Of a stretch of 44,078 nucleotides of DNA, positions 8,078 through 16,560 are shown one piece after another. Both the position numbers and the translations under genes were made by a program. The notes beneath the pieces are model-generated. The model saw only the letters and a list, made by a program, of their open reading frames with translations. It did not search any database and was not told where the DNA came from. Within the stretch, counting starts at the first letter, position 1. Every line of letters starts with the position of its first letter. The stretch is from positions 343,661 to 387,738 of the forward strand of contig NZ_LGSI01000020.1 of assembly GCF_001698815.1 (NCBI RefSeq), given 5' to 3'. The DNA is from Pseudomonas syringae. GTDB taxonomy: Bacteria; Pseudomonadota; Gammaproteobacteria; Pseudomonadales; Pseudomonadaceae.

Positions 8078-8514
8078 GTCCAATCCCCCAGTAGATGGCG
8101 CAAGACAAACACCGTGGCAAAACCACTGAACATGAAACACCCAGTGGCGACCAACGATCGCGGCGAAAGGCGAGATATGCCGCAAACTCCATGGCCACTG
8201 GTACAACCTGAACCGTACCGTGTGCCAATACCCACCAATACACCGGCGACGATCAGTCCAAACCAGCCCGTCTGGAACTCAATCTGCGGCAGCGTGGCAA
8301 ACAAGCCCCATAGAAACGGCGCGCCTAGCAGGCCCAGGAGAAAAAGTGCTTTTTCACTCACCCCCTCGCTCCCGCGCTGTAAGAGACTGCCTATCAAACC
8401 GCTGATGCCTGCGATACGCCCGTTGGCGACGACGAATAGACTGGCCGCCAGGCCAATCAATGCGCCGCCCGCAAGAGACGACCAGGGAGTGAAGTTGAGC
8501 CAGTCGATATTCAT
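8074..8514 (-). CDS. YeeE/YedE family half transporter
   Basis: The 146-residue membrane protein carries ALIGLAASLFVVANGRIAGISG and the signature GIGTRYGSGCTSGHGVCGI, the Cys-containing sulfur-relay motif of YeeE/YedE proteins. These move thiosulfate or sulfane sulfur across the inner membrane using conserved cysteines. An upstream in-frame ATG exists at 8532, but the start at 8514 overlaps the arsR-type stop by 4 nt (ATGA), typical of coupled cistrons. It is the middle gene of the operon and pairs with the DUF6691 half at 7658-8077. Confidence 0.9.
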   Translation of the reverse strand: MNIDWLNFTPWSSLAGGALIGLAASLFVVANGRIAGISGLIGSLLQRGSEGVSEKALFLLGLLGAPFLWGLFATLPQIEFQTGWFGLIVAGVLVGIGTRYGSGCTSGHGVCGISRLSPRSLVATGCFMFSGFATVFVLRHLLGDWT

Positions 8515-8825
8515 GAGGCTTCTCCGGCGCAAAATTGTTGATACAGGGTTTGGATGACTGCCAATGCTGCGGGACTGCTGATGCGATAGAACACCTGCTT
8601 TCCGTCACGGCGGGTCTCCACCAGTCCTTCGCGGCGAAGCACGGCCAGCTGTTGAGAGAGAGTCGGTTGATGTATCCCCAGCAGTGACTCCAGATCGCTG
8701 ACATTGCGCTCACCTTGGGATAGCTGGCATAGGAGGATCAAACGATCCGGATTGGCCAGGGCTTTAAGGAATTGGCTGGCAGCATCGGCATTGGCGTGTA
8801 ACTGCTGGAGATCTAATTCGGGCAC
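8511..8825 (-). CDS. bigR: ArsR-family persulfide-responsive repressor (BigR/SqrR-like)
   Basis: The 104-residue winged-helix protein has the ArsR fold with recognition helix HQPTLSQQLAVLRREGLVET and wing RRDGKQVFYRI. Its two cysteines, Cys33 (LILLCQLSQGE) and Cys99 (YQQFCAGE), are 66 residues apart. That is the spacing of the reactive pair in BigR and SqrR, which form a tetrasulfide bridge with reactive sulfur species and leave DNA. No metal-site CxC motif is present. It heads an operon with two sulfur transporter halves and is preceded by an AT-rich palindromic promoter. The gene symbol is by this match and context. Confidence 0.88.
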   Translation of the reverse strand: MPELDLQQLHANADAASQFLKALANPDRLILLCQLSQGERNVSDLESLLGIHQPTLSQQLAVLRREGLVETRRDGKQVFYRISSPAALAVIQTLYQQFCAGEAS

Positions 8826-8846
8826 AGGATTGATCGCTAATTAGTC

Positions 8847-8859
8847 AGTTTATTAAACT
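8847..8859. promoter_or_regulatory. AT-rich palindrome upstream of bigR-like operon
   Basis: AGTTTA-T-TAAACT is a perfect dyad 22 nt before the bigR-like start, next to a second dyad ACTATAGT at 8857-8864 and a TATA-rich stretch reaching 8880. BigR-type operators are AT-rich palindromes overlapping the promoter, so this is the likely autoregulatory site. Confidence 0.65.
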
Positions 8860-8898
8860 ATAGTATATAAAAAGATATAGTGTTTGGCGGCACTGATT

Positions 8899-9114
8899 TC
8901 ATACGTCAGCCAACTCAGGTTTCGCCATCCACTCACGGCCCTTAAGCATTGCTTTCCAATATGACGGTGGAAGAATCCGCTCTTTGAGCAGCCACGCCAG
9001 CCTTGATGGCCGAGTACCGTGAATCAACCAGGACGGGAAGCTGGGGGCGACCTTGCCGCCATAGGTGAACTCAGCCAGCACGATCTTGCCGCGTTGAACG
9101 GGTGATGCCTTGCC
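8899..9114 (-). pseudogene. Sulfide:quinone oxidoreductase-like FAD protein, C-terminal remnant
   Basis: About 70 residues match the tail of SQR-like NAD(P)/FAD oxidoreductases: SPVQRGKIVLAEFTYGGKVA, then PSFPSWLIHGTRPSRLAWLL, and YWKAMLKGREWMAKPE before the stop at 8899. The FAD- and substrate-binding parts (about 350 residues) are absent. Upstream of 9114 the sequence does not continue the family in any frame, and the intact oxidoreductase gene of another locus starts at 9357. SQR genes are classic BigR targets, so this stump shows that the locus once contained sqr upstream of bigR and lost it by deletion or insertion. Confidence 0.75.
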
Positions 9115-9356
9115 TTTGATTGCCGTTGAGCTGGGCAGTCCAACTGCGCAACGCGCTGGCCGTGGGTTCGACGCGCGAGTGCTGCGCGTAGTCGACGATT
9201 TGGGCTGCGGCATGCGCACCTTCCACAGTTGGCCACCGTCCTGATTCACTGACTTGATCTCACCATGTGAGAGCATGGCACCCTTCGTTGTACCAATGCT
9301 TGCTGCTGTTTTGCCCACGGAGTAAACCTTGGGTAACGACCGCCGCAGGAATGCCC

Positions 9357-10658
9357 ATGTACCCGCACATCTCGCAAGTCGATAGCGATCATCCACTACC
9401 CAAAAGCGCCGATGTGGTGATCATCGGGGGTGGAATTGTCGGGGTTTGTACGGCCTACTTTCTGGCTGAACGCGGTGTCTCGGTGGTGTTGGTGGAAAAA
9501 AGTGGTATTGCCCACGAACAGTCCTCACGCAACTGGGGTTGGGTTCGCACCATGGGCCGTGATGTCGCCGAGATCCCGTTGGCAATCGCCAGTCTGAAGC
9601 TGTGGGACGGCTGGGCCATGCGGCTGCGGCACGACACTGGCTTTATTCGCGCCGGCATCCTCTACGCCTGTGAGTCCGAGCAGGAAATCCGCGACAAGGA
9701 GTCATGGCTGGCGCAGGCCAAACCCATGGGTGTTGAAGCCGAGTGGCTAGATACTGCGCAGATTGCTGCCAGACTTGGGACCAAGGGCCCGCTTTCCTGG
9801 AAGGGCGCGCTGTACACCGCCACCGATGGACGCGCCGAACCCGACATCGCCACTGCAGCCATCGCCGAAGGCGCCCGTGCGCTGGGCGCCAGATTCTTCA
9901 CCCGCTGCGCCGCACGGGGCCTTGAAACAGAAGCTGGCCGAGTCAGTTCAGTGGTCACTGAGCTGGGGGAAATCAAGTGCAAGACGGTCGTCCTGGCGGC
10001 AGGTGCCTGGTCGGGTCTGTTCTGTCGCAATCTGGGGGTTCGACTGCCGCAGCTGCGAGTGCTCGGTTCAGTGATGCGTACTGCGCCGCTATCGGGTGGC
10101 CCGGAATGCGCCGTGGCCACTGAAAAGGTGTCGTTCAGAAAACGCGCCGATGGTGGCTATACGGTCGCGATGCGCAACGCCAATATCGCGCCATTGGTGC
10201 CTGACAGCTTTCGCTACTTCCCGGATTTTCTGCCGATGGTCAAGGCGCATCATCAGGAGTACCGGTTACGAGTTACGGGTCAGAGCTGGCAGGAAATCAA
10301 TACGCCTGACCGCTGGGGAAACGATCAGCCGACGCCGTTCGAGACCCAGCGCATTTATGACCCAAAACCCGTCGACGCCTTTCTTGATCAGGCGCTGAAG
10401 ATGCTTGCCGAACTGTTTCCGGTCTTTGCCGAGGCCAAAATTGAGCAGCGCTGGGCGGGCTTGATCGACGTGACGCCGGACATCATCCCGGTGATGGATG
10501 AAGTGGAATCGATCCCCGGGTTTTACCTTGCTACCGGCTTTTCCGGGCATGGTTTCGGGATCGGACCCGGCGCCGGGCATCTGATGGCGGATTTGATCAC
10601 TGGCGATCAACCGCTGGTCAGTCCAATGCCGTTCCGTTTTTCGAGATTTGCTCGATGA
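9357..10658 (+). CDS. FAD-dependent oxidoreductase, DAO (D-amino-acid oxidase/GlpO) family
   Basis: The 433-residue flavoprotein has the N-terminal dinucleotide-binding motif ADVVIIGGGIVGVCTAYFLA, then EKSGIAHEQSSRNWGWVRTM. It ends with the FAD-contacting stretch GFYLATGFSGHGFGIGPGAG. DAO-family enzymes oxidise secondary or primary amines such as D-amino acids, sarcosine and opines to imines. It is an obvious paralogue of the protein at 12399-13733, with near-identical blocks (HEQSSRNWGWVR, ALYT-DGRAEP, IDVTPD--PV). The ATG at 9357 has AGGA six nt upstream and is preferred over the overlapping ATG at 9351 and longer in-frame starts. Its 3' end overlaps the convergent iclR-type gene by 52 bp. 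It belongs to the amine-catabolic locus that follows. Confidence 0.9.
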   Translation: MYPHISQVDSDHPLPKSADVVIIGGGIVGVCTAYFLAERGVSVVLVEKSGIAHEQSSRNWGWVRTMGRDVAEIPLAIASLKLWDGWAMRLRHDTGFIRAGILYACESEQEIRDKESWLAQAKPMGVEAEWLDTAQIAARLGTKGPLSWKGALYTATDGRAEPDIATAAIAEGARALGARFFTRCAARGLETEAGRVSSVVTELGEIKCKTVVLAAGAWSGLFCRNLGVRLPQLRVLGSVMRTAPLSGGPECAVATEKVSFRKRADGGYTVAMRNANIAPLVPDSFRYFPDFLPMVKAHHQEYRLRVTGQSWQEINTPDRWGNDQPTPFETQRIYDPKPVDAFLDQALKMLAELFPVFAEAKIEQRWAGLIDVTPDIIPVMDEVESIPGFYLATGFSGHGFGIGPGAGHLMADLITGDQPLVSPMPFRFSRFAR

Positions 10659-11488
10659 TCCCCTTGGTCCGCGGTGCGTCCGAGCGGCGTGCTCAGCCGC
10701 TGGGCAATGGCATCGGCCTCGCACTGCATAGCCTCCACCAGCCGCAGTTGATAGGTCTCGGTCAGACGCGACGTCGGCAGGGCACTGCTCAATGCTCCCA
10801 TCGGTGCGCCTTCCTTATCTCGAATCGGCACAGCGACGCCGGTGTACAGCGGGAGAATCTTGTCGCTCAGACCACAGGTGTAACCCTGACGACAGAACTG
10901 GTTTATCGCCTCGCGCACTTGTGCAGCAGAGATGCCGTACTCACGCAGCAGCCGCGGGGCATTGTGGTTGAGGATCTCATTGCGCTTGGCGGTCGGCATG
11001 TTGCTCATCAAGGCCAGCGAGCCTTGGCCGACGCCACTCAGTACCCGGGAACCTACGCAGTGCGCAAAGCTTTTGGTGGGGTTGCCGCCCTCCTGGATTT
11101 CCAGGCACAGCGCGTAATAGCCGTCCTGCACGAACAGAAAGAAACTGTCCTGGAACGCCTCCGAGAGCCGCATCAACGCTGGCCGGGCCTGTTCTCGCAA
11201 GCCGCCGGTATTACCTGCCTGGGCACCCAAGGTCAGCAGCTCGTAGCCCAGGAAATAATGGCCGCGCAGACGCGGCAGACGCACGAATCCGTAAGACTTC
11301 ATGGCTTTGAGCAGACGATACAGCGTCGCTCGGCTCAACCGGGTTTCGGCGCTGAGGGTTTCGATGCTCGCACCCAGCTCTCCACGGGCGGCAATGGCCT
11401 GAAGTATTTCAAAGGAACGGTCCAGCATTTGCGTCCCTTGGGTACTGCAACGTTGCACTCGGGGTAGTGATGATTCGGTTTGGGGCAT
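10607..11488 (-). CDS. IclR family transcriptional regulator
   Basis: The 293-residue protein has an N-terminal winged helix (MLDRSFEILQAIAARGELGA, then LSRATLYRLLKAMKSYGFVR) and an IclR effector domain (CVGSRVLSGVGQGSLALMSN; VREAINQFCRQGYTCGLSDK; ASALPTSRL-type end). IclR proteins usually bind small carboxylates and control divergent catabolic operons. It is divergent from the SDR-led operon at 11701 and convergent with the FAD gene ending at 10658. The ATG at 11488 follows AGGGAG at 8 nt. It is the likely regulator of the whole amine-uptake and oxidation locus. Confidence 0.94.
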   Translation of the reverse strand: MPQTESSLPRVQRCSTQGTQMLDRSFEILQAIAARGELGASIETLSAETRLSRATLYRLLKAMKSYGFVRLPRLRGHYFLGYELLTLGAQAGNTGGLREQARPALMRLSEAFQDSFFLFVQDGYYALCLEIQEGGNPTKSFAHCVGSRVLSGVGQGSLALMSNMPTAKRNEILNHNAPRLLREYGISAAQVREAINQFCRQGYTCGLSDKILPLYTGVAVPIRDKEGAPMGALSSALPTSRLTETYQLRLVEAMQCEADAIAQRLSTPLGRTADQGDHRANLEKRNGIGLTSG

Positions 11489-11700
11489 GTTTGCATCTCC
11501 CTGAAACAGGCGATTGCTGGTTCATGGTCAGCCTGGAGTGAGGGTCAGTGCACAAAGTGATGGTCGCCGGGCTCTGGCCAATCATTGCTGTGCAAGTTTC
11601 AGGCCTTGGGTATTTCCAGGAGGTATCGGCCTGGCGTGATTCACCTTTTTGCCGCGCATCCGGATGGCTGCACGTGTGACTGATTTGAAGGAGAACATCC
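11489..11700. promoter_or_regulatory. Divergent promoter region between iclR-type gene and catabolic operon
   Basis: These 212 bases separate the iclR-type start from the SDR start and must carry both promoters and the IclR operator. No perfect dyad stands out by eye; the only clear element is the GAAGGAGAA ribosome binding site before 11701. Confidence 0.5.
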
Positions 11701-12399
11701 ATGCAGCAACAACGCGTCGCTCTGATTTCCGGTGCCAATCGCGGGATTGGTGAAGCGATTGCCAGGCAGTTGGCGAGCAACGGCTGGTGCGTGTCGCTGG
11801 GCATGCGTAAGCCGACGGCGGCGGCCTGGCGCGACACCGATTCCGTCCAGGTCGTGGCCTACGACGCCACCGACGTGGGTGCCGAAGCTCGCTGGGTTGC
11901 CGCTGCGCTGGCGCGCTTTGGGCGCATCGATGCTGTCGTCGCCAACGCGGGCCTGATGATCCGTAAAACCGTGGTCGAAGCCGATGAGGCCGACATGGAC
12001 GCGCTGCTGGAGGTCAACGTCAAGGCGCCGCGCCGACTCGCCGCCACTGCATGGGATGCCCTGAGCATCAGCGGCAGAGGGCGGGTGATCATCATGGCGT
12101 CGCTGTCGGGCAAGCGTGTCAAATCAGCCGGCTCAAGTCTGTATTCGGTCAGTAAATTCGCCGCACTGGGCCTGGCTCACGGTCTGCGCCACAGCGGTTG
12201 GGATTTGGGCATTCGTGCCACTGCGATTTGTCCGGGCTTCGTCGCCACCGACATGGCCCGCAGCCTGAGCACCCGCGAGGACTCGCAGATGACAGCCCCC
12301 GCCGACCTGGCTTTGCTGATCAATACCCTCCTGGACCTGCCCAACGAAGCGAGCGTCGCGGAGTTGAATATCAATTGCCAACTGGATGACAGCTACTGA
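11701..12399 (+). CDS. Short-chain dehydrogenase/reductase (SDR)
   Basis: The 232-residue classical SDR has the NAD(P)-binding motif ISGANRGIGEAIARQLA near the N-terminus, VANAG in the middle (NAG motif), a catalytic Ser in MASLSGK and the active-site YSVSK. The carboxy part CPGFVATDMARSLS is typical of 3-oxoacyl-reductase-like members. It would interconvert an alcohol and ketone or act on an imine. It begins the operon (strong GGAG before the ATG) and overlaps the next gene by one base (TGATG), so the two proteins are probably made in equal amounts and act in one pathway with the amine oxidase. Confidence 0.93.
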   Translation: MQQQRVALISGANRGIGEAIARQLASNGWCVSLGMRKPTAAAWRDTDSVQVVAYDATDVGAEARWVAAALARFGRIDAVVANAGLMIRKTVVEADEADMDALLEVNVKAPRRLAATAWDALSISGRGRVIIMASLSGKRVKSAGSSLYSVSKFAALGLAHGLRHSGWDLGIRATAICPGFVATDMARSLSTREDSQMTAPADLALLINTLLDLPNEASVAELNINCQLDDSY

Positions 12400-13733
12400 T
12401 GCCTGGACCGCGTGTTGTACCCGTGCAGAGTGACGAACAGCTTCCTGATCGCGTGGATGTGGTGGTGATCGGTGGCGGAATCATTGGTGTATCGACGGCG
12501 CTGGAATTGGCCGAGCGGGGCTTGAAAGTGGCGCTCTGTGAAAAAGGCGGCATCGGTCATGAGCAATCAAGCCGTAACTGGGGCTGGGTGCGCATTTCCC
12601 GTCGCGACCCTCGCGAGCTGCCGTTAATGGCTCACGCCCTGCCGTTGTGGGACGGCCTGGCCGCGCGCATTGGCAAGGATGTCGGCTATACCCGCGCTGG
12701 GATTCTGTTCACCTGTGCTGATGACAAAAGCTACGAAGAGCACGAACGCTGGAAGCGCAATCTGGAAGATTACCCGGTCAGCGCGCGGATGGTCTCCGGT
12801 GCGGAATTAGGCAGCCTGTTGCCAGAGGTCAATCGCTTGCAGGTCAAGGGTGCCCTGTATACGCCGGATGACGGTCGGGCCGAACCGCAGCAGGCGGCAC
12901 CGGCGATTGCCGAGGCGGCTCGGGCCAAAGGGGCGTTCATTCTGACCGAGTGCGCGGTACGGGGTATCGAACGCTCAGCAGGACGTGTCAGCGGTGTTAT
13001 CACTGAACGTGGGCCGATTGCCTGTTCGTCGGTGGTACTGGCGGGCGGCGCCTGGTCCAGCCTGTTCTGCTCGCCTCTGAGCGTGCACTTACCGCAGTTG
13101 AAGGTGCTCAATTCGGTGATCCGCACTACGCCCGTGGAAGGCGGACCGCAATCAGCCATCTGGACCACCGATTTTGCCGTGCGCAAGCGTCAGGATGGCG
13201 GCTACACCGTCGCTTCGGGGCATGAAAACATCGCTGACATCGTGCCGGACTCGTTTCGCCACGCAAGGCAGTTCTGGCCTGCGTTCAAGCACGAACATGC
13301 CTCGTTGTCGCTGCGCCTCGGCCAGCGTTTTTTCCAGGAAGCGGTGTTGCCTCGGCGCTGGGCACTGGACGAAGCGAGTCCGTTTGAATACCGCAGGGTG
13401 CTCGATCCGGTTCCTTCCATCCGTCAATCGAACCGGGCACTGGAGAGCCTGACCAAGGCGTTCCCGGTGTTCAGCAACGTCCGCGTTGCGCAGCGCTGGG
13501 GCGGCATGATCGACGTCACGCCTGATGCGGTGCCGGTTATCTCGGCCGTGGACGCGGTGCCGGGTTTTTTCATTGCCACCGGTTTCTCCGGCCACGGCTT
13601 CGGCATCGGGCCTGCGGCGGGGCGGTTGATGGCCAATCTGGTTACTGGCGAGACGCCCATCGTCGACATCAAGGCGTTTAGCTTGTCGCGCTTTAGCGAC
13701 GGCTCGATCCCTAAACCCATTTCCGGATTTTGA
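12399..13733 (+). CDS. FAD-dependent oxidoreductase, DAO family (second paralogue)
   Basis: The 444-residue flavoprotein has VDVVVIGGGIIGVSTALELA at the start, EKGGIGHEQSSRNWGWVRIS, and the C-terminal FAD motif FIATGFSGHGFGIGPAAG. By eye it is about half identical to the protein at 9357-10658 along its full length, so the two arose by duplication and may handle related amines or opposite enantiomers. It starts inside the stop codon of the SDR gene (TGATG), showing tight coupling. The binding-protein gene follows after 126 bases containing a small hairpin (GCTCG/CGAGC at 13778-13793). Confidence 0.93.
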   Translation: MPGPRVVPVQSDEQLPDRVDVVVIGGGIIGVSTALELAERGLKVALCEKGGIGHEQSSRNWGWVRISRRDPRELPLMAHALPLWDGLAARIGKDVGYTRAGILFTCADDKSYEEHERWKRNLEDYPVSARMVSGAELGSLLPEVNRLQVKGALYTPDDGRAEPQQAAPAIAEAARAKGAFILTECAVRGIERSAGRVSGVITERGPIACSSVVLAGGAWSSLFCSPLSVHLPQLKVLNSVIRTTPVEGGPQSAIWTTDFAVRKRQDGGYTVASGHENIADIVPDSFRHARQFWPAFKHEHASLSLRLGQRFFQEAVLPRRWALDEASPFEYRRVLDPVPSIRQSNRALESLTKAFPVFSNVRVAQRWGGMIDVTPDAVPVISAVDAVPGFFIATGFSGHGFGIGPAAGRLMANLVTGETPIVDIKAFSLSRFSDGSIPKPISGF

Positions 13734-13859
13734 GAGGGCCCGACAGCACGCTCGGCACATCACGCAGCAGCCAAGAAGCTCGATTGAACGAGCCAGGTTT
13801 TATCGCTTACACGACTTCAGGCGCAAGCCACCTGCCTTCATTTCTACGGGAGCTTCAGC

Positions 13860-15536
13860 ATGTCGCAGCGCGATGATTCGGAAAAAGGTAACAGTCTGCT
13901 CAATCCTACTCGCCGCCAGGCGCTGGCGATGGCGATTATTGGTGCGGCCGGTGTGATGTTGCCTCTGGGGCGCTCTGGTCAGTCCTTTGCGGCGATGAAG
14001 GCCACAGCGACCGGCCAGGTCATCATTGGGTTGTCCCAGGAACCGACTGTCTTCAACCCGCACATGCCCCACATCGAAGTGGACGAAGGTATTCACTGGA
14101 ACGTCTTCGATCCGCTATTCGGAATATCCCCGAGCGGCGAATTCACCCCGGCGCTTGCCGTGGAAGTCCCCACCGTGGCCAACGGCGGTATCTCGGGCGA
14201 CGGTTTGCAGTGGAAGGTCAAGTTACGCGATGACGTCAAATGGCACGACGGCAAACCCTTCACCGCCGAGGATGTGAAATACACCCTTGAGCTGATTGTT
14301 GCACCGAACTTTCGCAGCGGTCGCCGCGCCGGTCATGATCTGGTGCGCGATATCACCGTGGTTTCCCCCACTGAAATCCATTGGCGGATGGAGAAGTCCT
14401 ACGCCCCATATGCGTCGATTCTGTCGTGGACGTTCATGGTGCCCAAGCATGTTCTGTCAGCCGCAGCGGACGTGAACAGCGCGCCCTTCAATAATGCGCC
14501 AATTGGCACCGGACCATTCAAATGGGCCAGCCGTGTGGCAGGCGATCACATCCAGCTCAAGGCCAATTCTGACTACTACGGCACGGGTGCGCAGATCGAC
14601 AGTGTGATTTTCAAGTACATCCCTGACCTGACCGTGCTCTATACCCAGTTCAAGACCGGCGACATCGACGTCACCGCGATGCAGGGCATCACCCCGGATC
14701 ACTATGAAGAAGCCAAGGGTCTGGCCGAACGCAAGGTGGTGATCCTGCCGGTGGCGACGGTCGAGTCGGTGGCGTTGAACATGGAGCGCCCGCAGTTCAA
14801 GGATCCGGCGGTACGCAAGGCGTTGTACCTGGCCATCGATAAGAAAACCATCATCGATGAGCTGTATTACGGCCTGGTACTGCCCACCGAAACCTACATG
14901 CCGCAGCAGTCGGCCTACTACAACCCCGACCTGCCCAAGCAGAGTTTCAATATCGATGAGGCCAACAAGATTCTCGATCAGGCCGGCTGGAAGCCGGGTG
15001 CTGGCGGTATTCGAGAAAAGGACGGGGTGCGTCTGTCATTCACTAACTCGACCACAGCCGGTAACCAGATCCGCGAGCAAGCGCAGCAGTTCATGCAGCA
15101 AACCTGGCTGGCCATCGGCGTCGAGATGAAAATTTCGAATCTGCCGCCGGCGGTCATGTGGGGTGAGTACTGGATGCAGTCGAAATTCGATTCAGTGGTG
15201 GTGGGCATCAACTTCCTGACCGGTGCCGATCCCGACACCCGTGATTATTTTGGGTCTACGTCCATCAGCGCCAAGGGTGGCGCCGGGCAGAACACCACGC
15301 AGTACAGCAATGCCAAGGTCGATGCATTGCTGGCTCAGGGCGCATCCCTGCAGGATGTGGCCCAGCGTAAGGCTGTGTATGTGCAGGTTCAGCAGATCAT
15401 CCGTGACGACCTGCCGATCCTGCCGCTGTTTCAGTACGCCTACGTGCGTGGTTACAAATCAAAGCTCAAGGGATTTGCCGGCAACATCAACCTGCGCATC
15501 GAACCGTGGAACGTGAACACCTGGTCCTGGACCTGA
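13860..15536 (+). CDS. ABC transporter substrate-binding protein, peptide/opine family 5
   Basis: The 558-residue exported protein has an N-terminal twin-arginine-like signal (PTRRQALAMAIIGAAGVMLP, cut near QSFAAM). The SBP family-5 core follows: GLSQEPTVFNPHMPH, LKWKVKLRD-type LQWKVKLRDDVKWHDGKPFT, EDVKYTLELI, and NAPIGTGPFKWASR. These proteins bind di- and oligopeptides, opines, glutathione, nickel complexes or amino sugars; the ligand is not predictable here. It is the first gene of a complete importer set. GGGAGC precedes the ATG. A hairpin just after its stop (15548-15569) would let it be expressed above the permease genes, as is usual. Confidence 0.93.
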   Translation: MSQRDDSEKGNSLLNPTRRQALAMAIIGAAGVMLPLGRSGQSFAAMKATATGQVIIGLSQEPTVFNPHMPHIEVDEGIHWNVFDPLFGISPSGEFTPALAVEVPTVANGGISGDGLQWKVKLRDDVKWHDGKPFTAEDVKYTLELIVAPNFRSGRRAGHDLVRDITVVSPTEIHWRMEKSYAPYASILSWTFMVPKHVLSAAADVNSAPFNNAPIGTGPFKWASRVAGDHIQLKANSDYYGTGAQIDSVIFKYIPDLTVLYTQFKTGDIDVTAMQGITPDHYEEAKGLAERKVVILPVATVESVALNMERPQFKDPAVRKALYLAIDKKTIIDELYYGLVLPTETYMPQQSAYYNPDLPKQSFNIDEANKILDQAGWKPGAGGIREKDGVRLSFTNSTTAGNQIREQAQQFMQQTWLAIGVEMKISNLPPAVMWGEYWMQSKFDSVVVGINFLTGADPDTRDYFGSTSISAKGGAGQNTTQYSNAKVDALLAQGASLQDVAQRKAVYVQVQQIIRDDLPILPLFQYAYVRGYKSKLKGFAGNINLRIEPWNVNTWSWT

Positions 15537-15547
15537 TTGTCCGCCAG

Positions 15548-15569
15548 CGCCCGGCACGTTCGCCGGGCG
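15548..15569. promoter_or_regulatory. Intercistronic hairpin after binding-protein gene
   Basis: CGCCCGGC-ACGTTC-GCCGGGCG forms an 8-bp GC stem between the binding protein and the first permease. Without a following T-run it is more likely an RNA-stability/attenuation hairpin than a full terminator. Confidence 0.65.
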
Positions 15570-15596
15570 TAGTTCTGCTTTCAGAAGGAATACGCT

Positions 15597-16547
15597 ATGC
15601 CCCAATACATCCTCAATCGTCTGGGCCAGAGCGCAATCGTCCTGGTGCTGGTGTCACTGATCGGTTTCATCGTACTTAACCTGGCGCCCGGCGGGCCGAT
15701 GTCACAGTTTGCCATGAACCCCGGCATGAGCCAGGCCGAACTCGACCGCATCGCCGAACAGATGGGCCTCAATCGCCCGCTGATGGTGCAGTATGTTGAA
15801 TGGTTCACGCGGCTGTTCATCGGCGATTGGGGCCATTCATTTCGTGATGGCAGGCCAGTGCTCAGCGTCATTGGCGGTCATCTGCCGGCCACGCTGCTAT
15901 TGATGGGGACGGCCACCGTGCTCTCGGTGATTGTCGGAACCTGGGTGGGGGTGCTTGGCGCGGTGCGACGGTATTCGGTGTTCGACACTCTGGCCACGGT
16001 GGGCGCGATGGTAGCGTTGTCGATTCCAACGTTCTGGTTCGGCCTGGTGGCGATCTTCTTTTTCTCCCTGTATCTGGGCTGGTTGCCAGCGGGGAACATG
16101 TACACCATTGGCGATCAGTCGGTGGGCGATTATGCGATCCACTTGATTCTGCCGGTGGCGGTCCTTGCTCTGGTCAACGTGGCGATCTGGAGCCGCTACA
16201 TGCGCTCGGCGACCCTGGATGTCATCGATCAGGACTTCGTGCGTACCGCCCGCGCCAAAGGCTTACCGTATCGACGGGTGCTGACTCATCACGTCATTCG
16301 CAACGCCTTGCTGCCGATGATTACCCTTGCGGGTCTGCAAATTCCCACGATTCTCGGCGGCGCGCTGGTGACCGAAACGGTGTTCACCTGGCCGGGCATG
16401 GGCCGGTTGTTTCTCGACAGCCTGGGTTACAGCGATTACCCGGTGATCATGGGCATTCTGATGTTCTCGGCGATTCTGGTGCTGCTCGGCAACCTGCTTG
16501 CCGATCTGCTGGTGGGTGTTGCGGACCCTCGCGTCCGACTCGGTTAA
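15597..16547 (+). CDS. ABC transporter permease, DppB/OppB type
   Basis: The 316-residue inner-membrane protein starts MPQYILNRLGQSAIVLVLVS, the standard DppB opening helix, with LAPGGPMSQFAMNPGMSQ after it. Further membrane helices lead to the cytoplasmic EAA-like loop (DVIDQDFVRTARAKGLPYRR) that docks the ATPase. AAGGAA lies just upstream of the ATG. It is the first permease of the importer encoded from 13860 to 19555, and forms a heterodimer with the next gene product. Confidence 0.94.
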   Translation: MPQYILNRLGQSAIVLVLVSLIGFIVLNLAPGGPMSQFAMNPGMSQAELDRIAEQMGLNRPLMVQYVEWFTRLFIGDWGHSFRDGRPVLSVIGGHLPATLLLMGTATVLSVIVGTWVGVLGAVRRYSVFDTLATVGAMVALSIPTFWFGLVAIFFFSLYLGWLPAGNMYTIGDQSVGDYAIHLILPVAVLALVNVAIWSRYMRSATLDVIDQDFVRTARAKGLPYRRVLTHHVIRNALLPMITLAGLQIPTILGGALVTETVFTWPGMGRLFLDSLGYSDYPVIMGILMFSAILVLLGNLLADLLVGVADPRVRLG

Positions 16548-16560
16548 AGGAGCACTGCAT

